Assembly (NCBI GenBank): GCA_000751295.2 | Contig: CCMO02000002.1 | Coordinates: 186,001 to 250,000, forward strand | DNA from: a bacterium YEK0313 | GTDB lineage: Bacteria; Pseudomonadota; Alphaproteobacteria; Rhizobiales; Phreatobacteraceae | Direction of reading: 5' to 3' | Length of the DNA: 64,000 bases | In this document: piece after piece, positions 1 to 8,622 of the stretch | Numbering within the stretch: position 1 is the stretch's first letter | Layout: each line of letters starts with the position of its first letter | Made by a program: the position numbers and the translations under genes | The notes under the pieces: model-generated | Told to the model about the DNA's origin: nothing | The model's input: the letters and a program-made list of their open reading frames with translations, nothing else | The model's database searches: none

Positions 1-2806
1 AGGAGGCGCCGATCAGGCCGAGCGGGGCGGTCGAGAACACCAGGAACAGCCGCGAGAACGACTGGAGCTGCAGCATCAGCACGCTGAGCATGGCGAGGAA
101 CATGACCGGGAACAGAATGAAGATCGAGCTGTTGGCCTTGGCCGATTCCTCGATGGCTCCGCCCTCCTCGATGCGCATGCCGGCCGGCAGCGAGGCGATC
201 AGCTCGCCGAGCGCGGCCTTCACCTGGCCGCTGACCACCGGCGGCTGGATGCCGTCGCGCACGTCCGCCCGGACCGTCATGGTCAGGTCCCGGTTGCGCC
301 GCCAGAGGATCGGATCCTCCTCGCGGAACTCGATCCGCGCCACCTGCGCGAGCGGCACCGGCACGCCGCCGCGGGCGATGATGGTGAGGTCGCCGATGCG
401 GCTGAGATCGACCCGTTCCGGCGCGACCGCCCGGGCGACGATGTCGACCCGCTCGGTGCGGTCGCGAACGCTGGTGACGGTGACGCCGGAGAGCAGGGTC
501 TGCAGCGTCTGCGCGACGTCCTGCACGTTGAGGCCGAGCGCCCGGGCGCGGTCCTGATCGACCACCAGCTTGACCGAGGGCGACTGCTCGTTCCAGTCGA
601 GATGCGGGTCGCGGACATTGGCATTGGCACGCATGATGTCGCGCACCTTGATCGCCATGTCGCGCACCGCCTGCGGCTCGGTGCCGATCACCCGGAACTG
701 CACGGGGAAGCCGACCGGCGGTCCGAAATTGAAGCGGTCGACACGCACCCGCGCCTCCGACAGCTTGCCGGCCGCGACCTCGGCCTCGATCCGTGCCTTG
801 ATGCGCTCGCGGGCTTCGAGATTCTTGGCGATGATCACGATCTGGGCGAAGGATTCGTCCGGCAACTGCGGGTTGAGGCCGAGCCAGAAGCGCGGGCTGC
901 CCTGGCCGACATAGGTCGTGTAGGTAGCGATGTCGGCATCGCCCTTCAGCATCTGCTCGGCCCGCTTCGCGGTCTCGAGCGAGGCGGTGATGGCCGTGCC
1001 CTGCGGCAGGCGCATTTCCAGGAACAGCTCGGGCCGTTCCGAGATCGGGAAGAACTGCTGCTGCACCCGGCCGAAGGCGACTACGGCGACCGCGAAGGTG
1101 ACGAGCGTCGTCGCGACCACGAAGAACTTGTGGTCGACCGACCAGCCGACCAGCCGGCGCAGGACCTGATAGGTCGGCGTCTCGTAGATCGCATGCGGAT
1201 CGGAATGGTCCGGCCGCGGCGGCAGCGGCTTGCCGCGCTTTTCCGCCCGCGCCACGGCGCGCTGATATTTGCGCTCCTCCAGCTTCTGGAAGTCCGGCAG
1301 CAGCTTGGCGCCGAGATAGGGCGTGAAGATCACCGCGACGAACCAGGAGACGATCAGCGACAGGCCGACCACCCAGAAGATGCCGCCGGCATATTCGCCG
1401 ACCGCCGAATTGGCGAGCCCGACGGGCAGGAAGCCGATGGCGGTGACGAGCGTGCCGGTCAGCATGGGAAACGCCGTCGAGGTCCAGGCGAAGGCCGCCG
1501 CCGACAGGCGGTCCCAGCCCTGCTCCATCTTCACCACCATCATCTCGACCGCGATGATCGCATCGTCGACGAGCAGGCCGAGGGCGATGATCAGCGCGCC
1601 GAGCGAGATCCGGTGCAGGTCGATGCCGAGGGCGAACATGGCGATGAACACCACGACCAGCACCAGCGGCACCGACAGCGCGACGACGATGCCGGTGCGC
1701 CAGCCGAGCGACAGGAAGCTGACCAGGAGCACGATCGCCAGCGCCTCGATGAACGAGCGGGCGAATTCGGACACCGCGTGCTCGACCACCTGCGGCTGGT
1801 CGGCGATCTGGCCGAGCTCGACGCCGACGGGAATGTCGCGCCGGAACTCTTCGCGCGCCTGGGCGAGGTCGTGGCCGAGCGTGGTGATATTGGCACCCTT
1901 CTGCATGACGACGCCGACCAGCACCGCCGCCTGGCCCTCCTGGCGGACGAGATAGGTCGGTGGATCGACGAAGCCGCGCGTGATGGTCGCGATGTCGCCG
2001 AGCCGGAAGGTCCGGCCGTTGACGTCGACGGGCGTTGCGGCCACCGCCGCGACACCGTCGAGCGCACCGGTGACGCGCAGCGGCACGCGCGCCGAGCCGG
2101 TGTCGATGGTGCCGGCGGGCACCACGGCGTTCTGGCGCTGCAGGCTTTCGAAGATGGCCGAGGCCGGCACGCCGAGGGTCGCGAGCTTGGCATGGCTGAA
2201 CTCGACGAAGATCCGCTCGTCCTGCGTACCGTAGAGATTGACCTTGGTGACGTTGGCCACGCGCAGGAGCCGGCTCTTGAAGCGCTCGGCGATGCGCTTC
2301 AGCTCGGCATAGTCGGCACCCTCGCCCGTCAGCGTGAACAGGACGGAATCGACGTCGCCATATTCGTCGTTGACATTGGGGCCGATCAGGCCGGCGGGCA
2401 GGTCGGCCCGCAGATCGTCGAGCTTCTTGCGCGTCTGGTAGAACAGGGTCGGCACGTCGCGCGCCGGCGTATTGTCGCGGAACACCAGCTGCATCGCCGT
2501 GAAGCCCGGCTTGGTATAGGTCTGGATGCTTTCGAACCAGGGTAGTTCCTGCAGCTTCTTCTCGATCCGCTCGGCTACCTGGTCCTGCATTTCGCGCGCC
2601 GTCGCGCCCGGCCAGATCGCCGTGATGACCGCCACCTTGATGGTGAAGGAGGGATCCTCCGCCCGGCCCAGCCGGAAATAGGCGAACAGGCCGCCGGCGG
2701 TCAGTGCCAGGATCATGAACAGCACCAGAGCCGGGTGGGTCACCGCCCAATACGACCAGTTGCCCTTGGTGAGTTCGGCATCGCGCACGCGATCGGCTGC
2801 GGACAT
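1..2806 (-). CDS. RND (HAE1-type) efflux pump, C-terminus cut by window edge
   Basis: Inner-membrane proton-driven drug or solvent exporter of the AcrB/MexF superfamily. About 935 residues are visible of the roughly 1030 usual for the family; the last transmembrane helices lie outside the window. An N-terminal membrane segment (VTHPALVLFMILALTAGG) is followed by periplasmic porter domains. The proton-relay Asp pair is present in TM4 (GLLVDDAIIAVEM). The start at 2806 was chosen because the N-terminus MSAADRVRDAELTKGNWSYW is typical of the family. It is the third gene of a leftward tetR-adaptor-pump operon, 98 bp after the adaptor. Substrate cannot be read from sequence. No outer-membrane channel gene is visible, though one could lie beyond the edge. 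Confidence 0.93.
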   Translation of the reverse strand, partial: MSAADRVRDAELTKGNWSYWAVTHPALVLFMILALTAGGLFAYFRLGRAEDPSFTIKVAVITAIWPGATAREMQDQVAERIEKKLQELPWFESIQTYTKPGFTAMQLVFRDNTPARDVPTLFYQTRKKLDDLRADLPAGLIGPNVNDEYGDVDSVLFTLTGEGADYAELKRIAERFKSRLLRVANVTKVNLYGTQDERIFVEFSHAKLATLGVPASAIFESLQRQNAVVPAGTIDTGSARVPLRVTGALDGVAAVAATPVDVNGRTFRLGDIATITRGFVDPPTYLVRQEGQAAVLVGVVMQKGANITTLGHDLAQAREEFRRDIPVGVELGQIADQPQVVEHAVSEFARSFIEALAIVLLVSFLSLGWRTGIVVALSVPLVLVVVFIAMFALGIDLHRISLGALIIALGLLVDDAIIAVEMMVVKMEQGWDRLSAAAFAWTSTAFPMLTGTLVTAIGFLPVGLANSAVGEYAGGIFWVVGLSLIVSWFVAVIFTPYLGAKLLPDFQKLEERKYQRAVARAEKRGKPLPPRPDHSDPHAIYETPTYQVLRRLVGWSVDHKFFVVATTLVTFAVAVVAFGRVQQQFFPISERPELFLEMRLPQGTAITASLETAKRAEQMLKGDADIATYTTYVGQGSPRFWLGLNPQLPDESFAQIVIIAKNLEARERIKARIEAEVAAGKLSEARVRVDRFNFGPPVGFPVQFRVIGTEPQAVRDMAIKVRDIMRANANVRDPHLDWNEQSPSVKLVVDQDRARALGLNVQDVAQTLQTLLSGVTVTSVRDRTERVDIVARAVAPERVDLSRIGDLTIIARGGVPVPLAQVARIEFREEDPILWRRNRDLTMTVRADVRDGIQPPVVSGQVKAALGELIASLPAGMRIEEGGAIEESAKANSSIFILFPVMFLAMLSVLMLQLQSFSRLFLVFSTAPLGLIGAS

Positions 2807-2859
2807 GGGGGTCTCTCCCGCGAACTAAGGCTGCGGAGCTTCAAGGGACGATCGGCAAC

Positions 2860-2883
2860 GCCGCCACGACCGGTCGTGGCGGC
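2860..2883. repeat. Perfect 24-bp palindrome between adaptor and pump genes
   Basis: GCCGCCACGACC is followed directly by its exact reverse complement. In the leftward mRNA this can fold as a hairpin of about ten base pairs with a four-base loop. There is no T-run after it, so it looks like an mRNA-processing or stabilising hairpin inside the operon and not a terminator. Confidence 0.6.
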
Positions 2884-2904
2884 AGGCCATAAAGACAGGC
2901 CGGC

Positions 2905-3999
2905 TCAGCTTCTGACTTCGACGACACGCACCTTCTGGCTCGCGTCGAGCTTGTGCACGCCGAGCGCGACGACCTTGTCGCCGTCGGCGATGCCGCCGGA
3001 GACCAGCACGTCGCGGCCCTCGTAGCCTTCGACGGTCACCGGCCGCAGCGTCAGGCCGCCGCTCGCCTCATCGACGAGGAAGACCGACGGGCCGCGCCCT
3101 TCCGAATAGAGCGCGGAGATGGGGAGGCGAGCCACGCGGGCGGACGCGGGCTCGCCCACCGTGACGGTCGCCGTCATACCGATGACGACGCCGTCATCGG
3201 CGTTCTGAATGGTGAAGCGGGCCTGGAAGGTCCGCGTTGCCGGATCGGCGGAGGCGGCGAATTCACGCAGCTTCGCTTCGTACCGGCGGTTGGCGTTCGA
3301 CCAGAGCGAGACGCTCGCCTGGCCGGTGCGGACGCGCTCGATCAGCGCCTCCGGCACGGCGACGACGGCCTCGCGCTCGCCGGCGCGGGCGACACGGACG
3401 ACGGGCGTGCCGGATGCGACGACCTGACCGGGCTCGGCGAGGGTCGCGGTCACGACGCCGTCGACGTCCGAAACGAGCGTGGAATAGGCGAGCTGATTGA
3501 CCGCCAGCTCCAGCGCGCGCTTGGCGCGGTCGAGCCGGCCGCGCGCATCCGCGGTGCGGGCGAGCTGCTGGTCGACGGCGGCCTGGGTCGCCCAGCCGGA
3601 GCGCCTGAGGTCCAGCGAGCGCTTGTCCTGCGCTTCGCTCGTGTTGAGATTGATCTGCGCCGCCGCGAGCTCGGCCACCGCCTGCTCCTTCTGCAGCGCC
3701 AGATCGGTCGGATCGAGCCGCGCGAGCGCCTGGCCCCGGGTGACCGCCTGGCCCTGCTGCACCAGCCGTTCGGCGATCTTGCCGGCGACGCGGAAGCCGA
3801 GATCGCTCTCGATCCGCGGCCTGACGCTGCCGACGAAGCTGCGCTCGGGCGTGCGGGCGACAAATTTGACCGTCTCGACGACGACGGCGCGGGCCGGCGG
3901 CTCCGCGCGGTTCTCGGTATGCGCATTGCCGTCGTTGCAGGCGGCGAGCGCGAGGGCGAGAAGGGGGACCGCTACGAAGGGAACGAGGGGGCGGCGCAT
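2905..3999 (-). CDS. RND efflux periplasmic adaptor (membrane fusion lipoprotein)
   Basis: A 364-residue adaptor that bridges the inner-membrane pump and an outer-membrane channel. The N-terminus has a lipoprotein signal with lipobox LALAAC (Cys21), so it is probably anchored to the inner membrane from the periplasmic side. Then come a lipoyl-like barrel half (SVRPRIESDLGFRVAGKI), an alpha-helical hairpin around residues 85-150, the second barrel half (STLVSDVDGVVTATLAEPGQ) and a beta-barrel/membrane-proximal domain. An in-frame ATG lies 81 bp upstream, but it would precede the lipoprotein signal and overlap tetR, so the start at 3999 is preferred. It sits 19 bp after tetR. Confidence 0.93.
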   Translation of the reverse strand: MRRPLVPFVAVPLLALALAACNDGNAHTENRAEPPARAVVVETVKFVARTPERSFVGSVRPRIESDLGFRVAGKIAERLVQQGQAVTRGQALARLDPTDLALQKEQAVAELAAAQINLNTSEAQDKRSLDLRRSGWATQAAVDQQLARTADARGRLDRAKRALELAVNQLAYSTLVSDVDGVVTATLAEPGQVVASGTPVVRVARAGEREAVVAVPEALIERVRTGQASVSLWSNANRRYEAKLREFAASADPATRTFQARFTIQNADDGVVIGMTATVTVGEPASARVARLPISALYSEGRGPSVFLVDEASGGLTLRPVTVEGYEGRDVLVSGGIADGDKVVALGVHKLDASQKVRVVEVRS

Positions 4000-4018
4000 G
4001 GCGGCAGCTCTCAGGCTT

Positions 4019-4621
4019 TCAGGGCACGCAGGGCGAATTGGGGAGGCCGCGGGCCTGTGCTTCCAGGTCGCGGATTTCATCGAGATCGGCGCAATGGGCG
4101 ATCAGCGTCGGGTGGAACACGCTGACATGGGTCTGCTTGAACAGCATCGCGGCCTCCACCGGGTCGCGCACCACGAACTCGCCCGCCACCATGCCTTCGC
4201 GGATCACCTCGGCGAAGATGACGGTCAGTCCCTGGATATAGGCCTTCACAACGCCCCAGCTTTCGACGATGGCGTTCTCCACCATGTCGTGCAGGCGGCG
4301 CTCCTCGGTGAAATTGTTCTTGTTGTAGCGGTGGATGGCGAGGACCATCTCGCCGAGCCGGTCGGCCGCCGACTTGTCCTTTTCGGCCGCGATCGCCCGC
4401 ACCTGATCGGTGCTGACCTCGAGCAGGCGCCGGGCGATCTCCTCGCAGATCGCCGACTTGGTCGGGAAGAAACGATAGACGTTGGCCGGGCTCATCCCGA
4501 GCGCGCCGGCAATGTCGGCCACCGCCGTCTTGGCATAGCCCACCCGCCGGAAATGCTCCTCCGCCACCACGAGAATGCGCTCGCGGGTCTCCTCCGGCGT
4601 CGGGCGGGCTTTGACGGTCAT
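4019..4621 (-). CDS. TetR-family repressor of the adjacent RND operon
   Basis: A 200-residue TetR/AcrR regulator. The N-terminal helix-turn-helix occupies about residues 10-55 (ETRERILVVAEEHFRRVGYAKTAVADIAGALGMSPANVYRFF, quoted here only by its ends: ETRERI and SPANVYRFF), and the C-terminal part is the variable ligand and dimer domain. A longer reading frame starts at 4672, but that would translate through a palindromic operator and the likely promoter, so 4621 is chosen. It is the first gene of the operon with the adaptor and pump and so is expected to be autoregulated. Ligand unknown. Confidence 0.9.
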   Translation of the reverse strand: MTVKARPTPEETRERILVVAEEHFRRVGYAKTAVADIAGALGMSPANVYRFFPTKSAICEEIARRLLEVSTDQVRAIAAEKDKSAADRLGEMVLAIHRYNKNNFTEERRLHDMVENAIVESWGVVKAYIQGLTVIFAEVIREGMVAGEFVVRDPVEAAMLFKQTHVSVFHPTLIAHCADLDEIRDLEAQARGLPNSPCVP

Positions 4622-4642
4622 GGCACCAGCTTGCTTGACGGA

Positions 4643-4678
4643 TGACGAGTGATGATTTTGGATTTTTATCACTCATCA
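4643..4678. promoter_or_regulatory. Probable TetR operator upstream of the RND operon
   Basis: TGACGAGTGAT (4643-4653) and ATCACTCATCA (4668-4678) form 11-bp inverted arms with one mismatch, separated by 14 bp. The site lies directly upstream of the chosen tetR start and overlaps the -10 part of a candidate leftward promoter (TTGACT at 4690-4685, TAAAAA at 4668-4663, spacer 16). This position suits autorepression by the neighbouring TetR protein. Confidence 0.6.
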
Positions 4679-4817
4679 GAAATCAGTCAAGCGGAAATGC
4701 CGCGCGCCGGCTCGGCGACGGCACGCGGGTGTGATGACGGAACCTTCAGATGACAGGGACGCCGTCGGCGCCACCGGCCGGGTCCGGGCGGCGCTACGTC
4801 GGGATCATCGGCCGGGC

Positions 4818-5876
4818 TCAGCGGCGCCCGCGCAGGCGGCCGACAATGCCGGTCGGGAAAAAATAGACGCTGAGCACGAACAGGATGCCGAGAAACAGCA
4901 GCCAGCGGTCCGGATGCAGGAGCTTGGACAGGAGCGGGATGGCCTCGGTCGCCGCCGAGCCGCTGGCCATCAGCTTCTGCAGATAGTTCTGCGCGACGAT
5001 GAACAGGGTGGCGCCGACGACCGCGCCATACATGGTGCCCATGCCGCCGATGACGACCATCAGGAGGATGTCGAGCATGATCGCGAACGACAGCGTCGTG
5101 TCCGGACCGGTATAGCGCAGCCAGAGCGCGCTCATCGCACCCGCGCAGACCGCCATGGCCGCGGCAAGGCAATTGGCGACCGTGCGGTAGTAGACGACGC
5201 GATAGCCGAGCGCCTCGGCGCGCATGTCGTTTTCGCGGATCGCCTGCAGCACGCGCCCAAACGGCGAATTGACGATCCGGAGCGCCATGAGGAACAGCGT
5301 CAGCGCGACGACGAAGACGAGATAATAGGCGAGGATGCGGCCGTTGATGTCGACGCCGAAGATCTGGCCGTCGACGAGCCTGAAGCCGGGCCGCAGGACT
5401 TCCGGCACGCGGAACGACCGGCCATCCTCGCCGCCGGTATATTCGGAGAACTGGGTGGCGAGAAAGGCGACGGCGGAAGCGACCGCAAGCGTGATCATGG
5501 CATAGAAGATCGCCCGGACGCGCAGCGACAGCAGTCCGATGAGCAGGGCGAGCACGACCGCCACGACCAGCGCGATCAGGAGGCCGGCGAGGATGACCAG
5601 CCAGCCCGGGCCGAAGGAATAGAGCGCAAGGCCGACGCCATAGCCGCCGATGCCGAAGAACATGGTGTGGGCGAAGGAGACGATGCCGGTATAGCCGAGC
5701 AGGAGGTCGTAGCTCGCCACCAGCACGATGAAGATGCAGATCTTGGCGGCGGTGTTGATCGCCTGCGCGCCTGGAAACAGGAAGGGCGCGAAGGCGAGAC
5801 CGATCAGGATCGCGGCAAGCACGACCGACAGGATGCGGCTCTTCGGCAGGTCGTCCGACAGGATCGCGTTGAGCAT
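4818..5876 (-). CDS. livM: Branched-chain amino acid-type ABC permease LivM
   Basis: A 352-residue polytopic permease of the LivM family. It begins after a short cytoplasmic N-terminus with repeated hydrophobic helices and carries the family motif GYTGIVSFAHTMFFGIGGYG. The C-terminal region contains the conserved EAA-like loop (RENDMRAEALGYRV) that contacts the ATPases. It is the last gene of the leftward operon, 28 bp after livH. Together with LivH it should form the membrane channel. LivM/LivH pairs carry many substrates besides Leu/Ile/Val, including amides and aromatic acids, so the substrate here is open. Confidence 0.92.
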   Translation of the reverse strand: MLNAILSDDLPKSRILSVVLAAILIGLAFAPFLFPGAQAINTAAKICIFIVLVASYDLLLGYTGIVSFAHTMFFGIGGYGVGLALYSFGPGWLVILAGLLIALVVAVVLALLIGLLSLRVRAIFYAMITLAVASAVAFLATQFSEYTGGEDGRSFRVPEVLRPGFRLVDGQIFGVDINGRILAYYLVFVVALTLFLMALRIVNSPFGRVLQAIRENDMRAEALGYRVVYYRTVANCLAAAMAVCAGAMSALWLRYTGPDTTLSFAIMLDILLMVVIGGMGTMYGAVVGATLFIVAQNYLQKLMASGSAATEAIPLLSKLLHPDRWLLFLGILFVLSVYFFPTGIVGRLRGRR

Positions 5877-5904
5877 CGCGCGGGGCCTTGGGTTGTCTCG
5901 GGGG

Positions 5905-6936
5905 TCAGCGTTTGGCGACGGGATAGAGCCCCTGCGGACGCCACATCAGGATCGCCACCATCAGGAGGATGTTCGAGGCAGGCGCCACCTTCGGCACCAG
6001 GAAGGCCGTATAGTTGGCCATCAGCGCCACCAGGATCGCGCCGAGGAAGCAGCCGCCGACCGAGCCGAGCCCACCGATGATGATGACGATGAAGACGAGC
6101 ACCATGACATCGCCCCCGATCGCCGCTGTCAGCGTCTCGCGATAGAGCGCGAGCAGCACGCCGCCGAGCCCGGCCAGCGCTGAACCGGCCACGAAGACGC
6201 CGACGAACAGGCGCCGGATGCGATAGCCGAGCGCCTCGACCATCTCACTGTTCTCGACGCCGGCGCGGATCAGGAGGCCGATCTTGGTGCGGTTCAACAC
6301 CAGCACCATGGTGGCGAAGACGACGAGGCCGACCACCACGGCGAGCAGGCGGAACTTCTCGAAGGCGATGTCGCCGACGATGATTGCGCCGCGCAGGCCG
6401 GGCGGCAGCGGCATGGCCTTCTGGTCGCCGCCCCAGATCACGTGGATGAGCTGCTCGGCGACGATCAGCCCGCCCATGGTGATGAGGATCTGCTTGAGGT
6501 GCTGGCCATAGACCGGCTTGACGATGACGCGCTCGAAGGCCCAGCCGAGCAGGCCCGTGCCCACCATGGCGACCGCTGCGGCGAGGCCGAGGGCGGTCAG
6601 GTTCCAGCCGAGCGAATCGACCTGCATCCAGCCGGAGGTGAGCGCCAGCACGCTGAGCGCGATATAGGCGCCCACCGCGATGAAGGCACCATGGCCGAAA
6701 TTGAGCACGTCCATCAGGCCGAAGACCAGGGTGAGGCCGCTGGCGATGACGAAGATCATCATGCCCATGGCGAGCGCCGCGATCGTCAGCGTCACCCAGG
6801 TCGAGGGGTCGACGAAGGGCAGCGCGACCAGTGCGAGCGCGATCGGCAGAAGGACGGGCAGCAGGTCGCGGCGGACCGCCGGCAGGGCCTCTGCGGGGGT
6901 CGCGGCCTGGGGGGCGGCGGGCGTGGCTGTGGTCAT
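5905..6936 (-). CDS. livH: Branched-chain amino acid-type ABC permease LivH
   Basis: A 343-residue permease with many hydrophobic helices, the LivH motif GLMDVLNFGHGAFIAVGAY, and the cytoplasmic coupling segment RAGVENSEMVEALGYRIRR. The C-terminal GGLGSVGGCFLGAILVALM is typical of the family. A 35-residue Ala/Pro-rich N-terminus precedes the first helix, slightly longer than usual. It lies 24 bp after livF and 28 bp before livM in the same leftward operon. Confidence 0.92.
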   Translation of the reverse strand: MTTATPAAPQAATPAEALPAVRRDLLPVLLPIALALVALPFVDPSTWVTLTIAALAMGMMIFVIASGLTLVFGLMDVLNFGHGAFIAVGAYIALSVLALTSGWMQVDSLGWNLTALGLAAAVAMVGTGLLGWAFERVIVKPVYGQHLKQILITMGGLIVAEQLIHVIWGGDQKAMPLPPGLRGAIIVGDIAFEKFRLLAVVVGLVVFATMVLVLNRTKIGLLIRAGVENSEMVEALGYRIRRLFVGVFVAGSALAGLGGVLLALYRETLTAAIGGDVMVLVFIVIIIGGLGSVGGCFLGAILVALMANYTAFLVPKVAPASNILLMVAILMWRPQGLYPVAKR

Positions 6937-6960
6937 GGCGGTGATCCGGGCCTCGCTGAA

Positions 6961-7704
6961 CTATTGGTGGGCGTCGAGGGAAAGGCCGAGCAGGCGCGTC
7001 TGCAGCGCCTCGTCGCCGGCGAGGGAAGCCATCGCACCGCGATAGACGATGCGGCCATCGTCCATCACCGCGACATGATCGCCGAGGCTGGCGGCGAACC
7101 TGAAATTCTGCTCGACCAGCAGGATGGTCGTCTCGCGCTTCAGCTCGGCGAAGGCGCCGATCATCGCCTCGATGATGGCCGGCGCGATGCCCTTGGTCGG
7201 CTCGTCGATCAGGATCAGCCGGCGCGGCTCGACGATCGCCCGGGCGATCGCCAGCATCTGCTTCTGGCCGCCCGAGAGGACGCCGGCTGGAAACTGCCAG
7301 AACTTCTTCAGCGCCGGGAACAGGCCGAAGATCCAGTCGAGCCGCGCCTGGTCCATCGGTCCCTGGCGCGCCGCGAGGATCAGGTTCTCGCGCACCGAGA
7401 GATCGGAGAACACCGCCATGGTTTCCGGCACATAGGCGATGCCGGCCCGGGCGATGTCGGGCGTCGGCGCGCCGCCGATGGCGCGGCCGTCGAAACGGAT
7501 CGTGCCCTTCGACGGCGCCCACAGGCCCATGATGGTGCGCAGCGTGGTGGTCTTGCCGGCGCCGTTACGGCCGAGCAGCACGGTCATGCCGCCGCGTGGC
7601 AGGCTGAGATCGACGCCCTGCAGGATGTGATACTGGCCGATATGGGTGTGCACGCCCGTAAGGCTCAGCAGGGCCTCGCCGGCATCGGTCCGCGCTTCAG
7701 CCAT
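6961..7704 (-). CDS. livF: ABC transporter ATPase LivF
   Basis: A 247-residue ATP-binding subunit. Walker A is GRNGAGKT, the signature motif LSGGQKQML, Walker B LILIDEP, followed by the LivF-type switch region LVEQNFRFA. It forms the ATPase heterodimer with LivG, whose reading frame it overlaps by 8 bp, so translation is probably coupled. Which solute is pumped depends on the binding protein at the head of the operon. Confidence 0.92.
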   Translation of the reverse strand: MAEARTDAGEALLSLTGVHTHIGQYHILQGVDLSLPRGGMTVLLGRNGAGKTTTLRTIMGLWAPSKGTIRFDGRAIGGAPTPDIARAGIAYVPETMAVFSDLSVRENLILAARQGPMDQARLDWIFGLFPALKKFWQFPAGVLSGGQKQMLAIARAIVEPRRLILIDEPTKGIAPAIIEAMIGAFAELKRETTILLVEQNFRFAASLGDHVAVMDDGRIVYRGAMASLAGDEALQTRLLGLSLDAHQ

Positions 7705-8500
7705 GGCTCGCCTCCCTTGCCGCGCCGCCCTTCGGCGCCTGGCCGAGATAGGCTTCCTGCACCACTGGCGAAGCGATCACCGCGGCGGGTTCGCCGTCGG
7801 CGACCAGCTGGCCGTTGTGCAGCACGATGATCCGGTCGGCGAGCGAGCGGACGACGTCCATCTTGTGCTCGACCAGAAGGATGGTCTTGTCGCCGGCGGC
7901 CTTCAGCTTGTGGATGAGATCGAGAATGACCGGCACCTCGTCGACCGACATGCCGGCGGTCGGCTCGTCGAACATGAAGACGTCGGGCTCGAGCGCCATC
8001 ATGATCGCCACTTCCAGCTTGCGCTTGTCGCCGTGCGGCAGGGCCGCCGCGAGGGTATCCCGCACGGCCGAGAGATTGACCTCGGCGAGATAGCGCTCGG
8101 CCTCCGCGATCCAGTCGCGATGGCTCGACCAGCGCGACAACAGGCTGCCGGCGCCGCGCGCCCGGGCCTGGATGGCGAGGCGCACATTTTCGATGACCGG
8201 CAGGTTCGGGAACAGGTTGGTGATCTGGAAGGCGCGGCCGATGCCGCGGCGCGTCCGGCCGGCGGCGCCGAGTGCGGTGATGTCGTCGCCGCCGAGCAGG
8301 ACCGCGCCCGAGGTCGCGGTGAGCTGGCCCGAGATCAGGTTGAAATAGGTGGTCTTGCCGGCCCCGTTCGGCCCGACGATGGCGGTCAGCGTGCCGGCAT
8401 GGAACGCGCAGCTCACCGCGTCGACGGCAACGTGGCCGCCGAAGCGAATGGTGAGGTCGCGTGTTTCGAGCACGGGCGTGGCGGCGGCTGGCATGGCCAT
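7697..8500 (-). CDS. livG: ABC transporter ATPase LivG
   Basis: A 267-residue ATP-binding subunit: Walker A GPNGAGKT, LivG-type signature LPHGDKRKLE, Walker B VFMFDEP and H-loop LLVEHKMD. It overlaps livF by 8 bp. The start at 8500 gives the usual short leader before the first strand. A 122-bp gap with two GC hairpins separates it from the binding-protein gene upstream, so it is probably co-transcribed at a lower level than that gene. Confidence 0.92.
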   Translation of the reverse strand: MAMPAAATPVLETRDLTIRFGGHVAVDAVSCAFHAGTLTAIVGPNGAGKTTYFNLISGQLTATSGAVLLGGDDITALGAAGRTRRGIGRAFQITNLFPNLPVIENVRLAIQARARGAGSLLSRWSSHRDWIAEAERYLAEVNLSAVRDTLAAALPHGDKRKLEVAIMMALEPDVFMFDEPTAGMSVDEVPVILDLIHKLKAAGDKTILLVEHKMDVVRSLADRIIVLHNGQLVADGEPAAVIASPVVQEAYLGQAPKGGAAREASHG

Positions 8501-8547
8501 GGCGTTCCGTGGTGAAGCCCGGGGGCATGGGGCGGATTGCGCTGCGC

Positions 8548-8571
8548 CGCCCCGCCGAGGGCGGCGGGGCG
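8548..8571 (-). other. Strong intercistronic hairpin between binding protein and livG
   Basis: CGCCCCGCCG, loop of four, then the exact complement CGGCGGGGCG. A second weaker stem (GGAGGC 8581-8586 with GCCTCC 8594-8599) stands next to it. Neither is followed by a T-run. The place, just after a periplasmic binding-protein gene and before its membrane-component genes, is where RNA-stabilising hairpins are known in other ABC operons. Confidence 0.55.
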
Positions 8572-8622
8572 AGCGGGGACGGAGGCGGTTGCGGCCTCCG
8601 CCCTGATCGGACGGACGGGCGG

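Noticed and set aside
602..2545. 647-residue rightward open frame
   Set aside because: It is antisense to the RND pump gene. The product is an Asp/Arg/Gly/His-rich string without domain structure, typical of GC-rich shadow frames.
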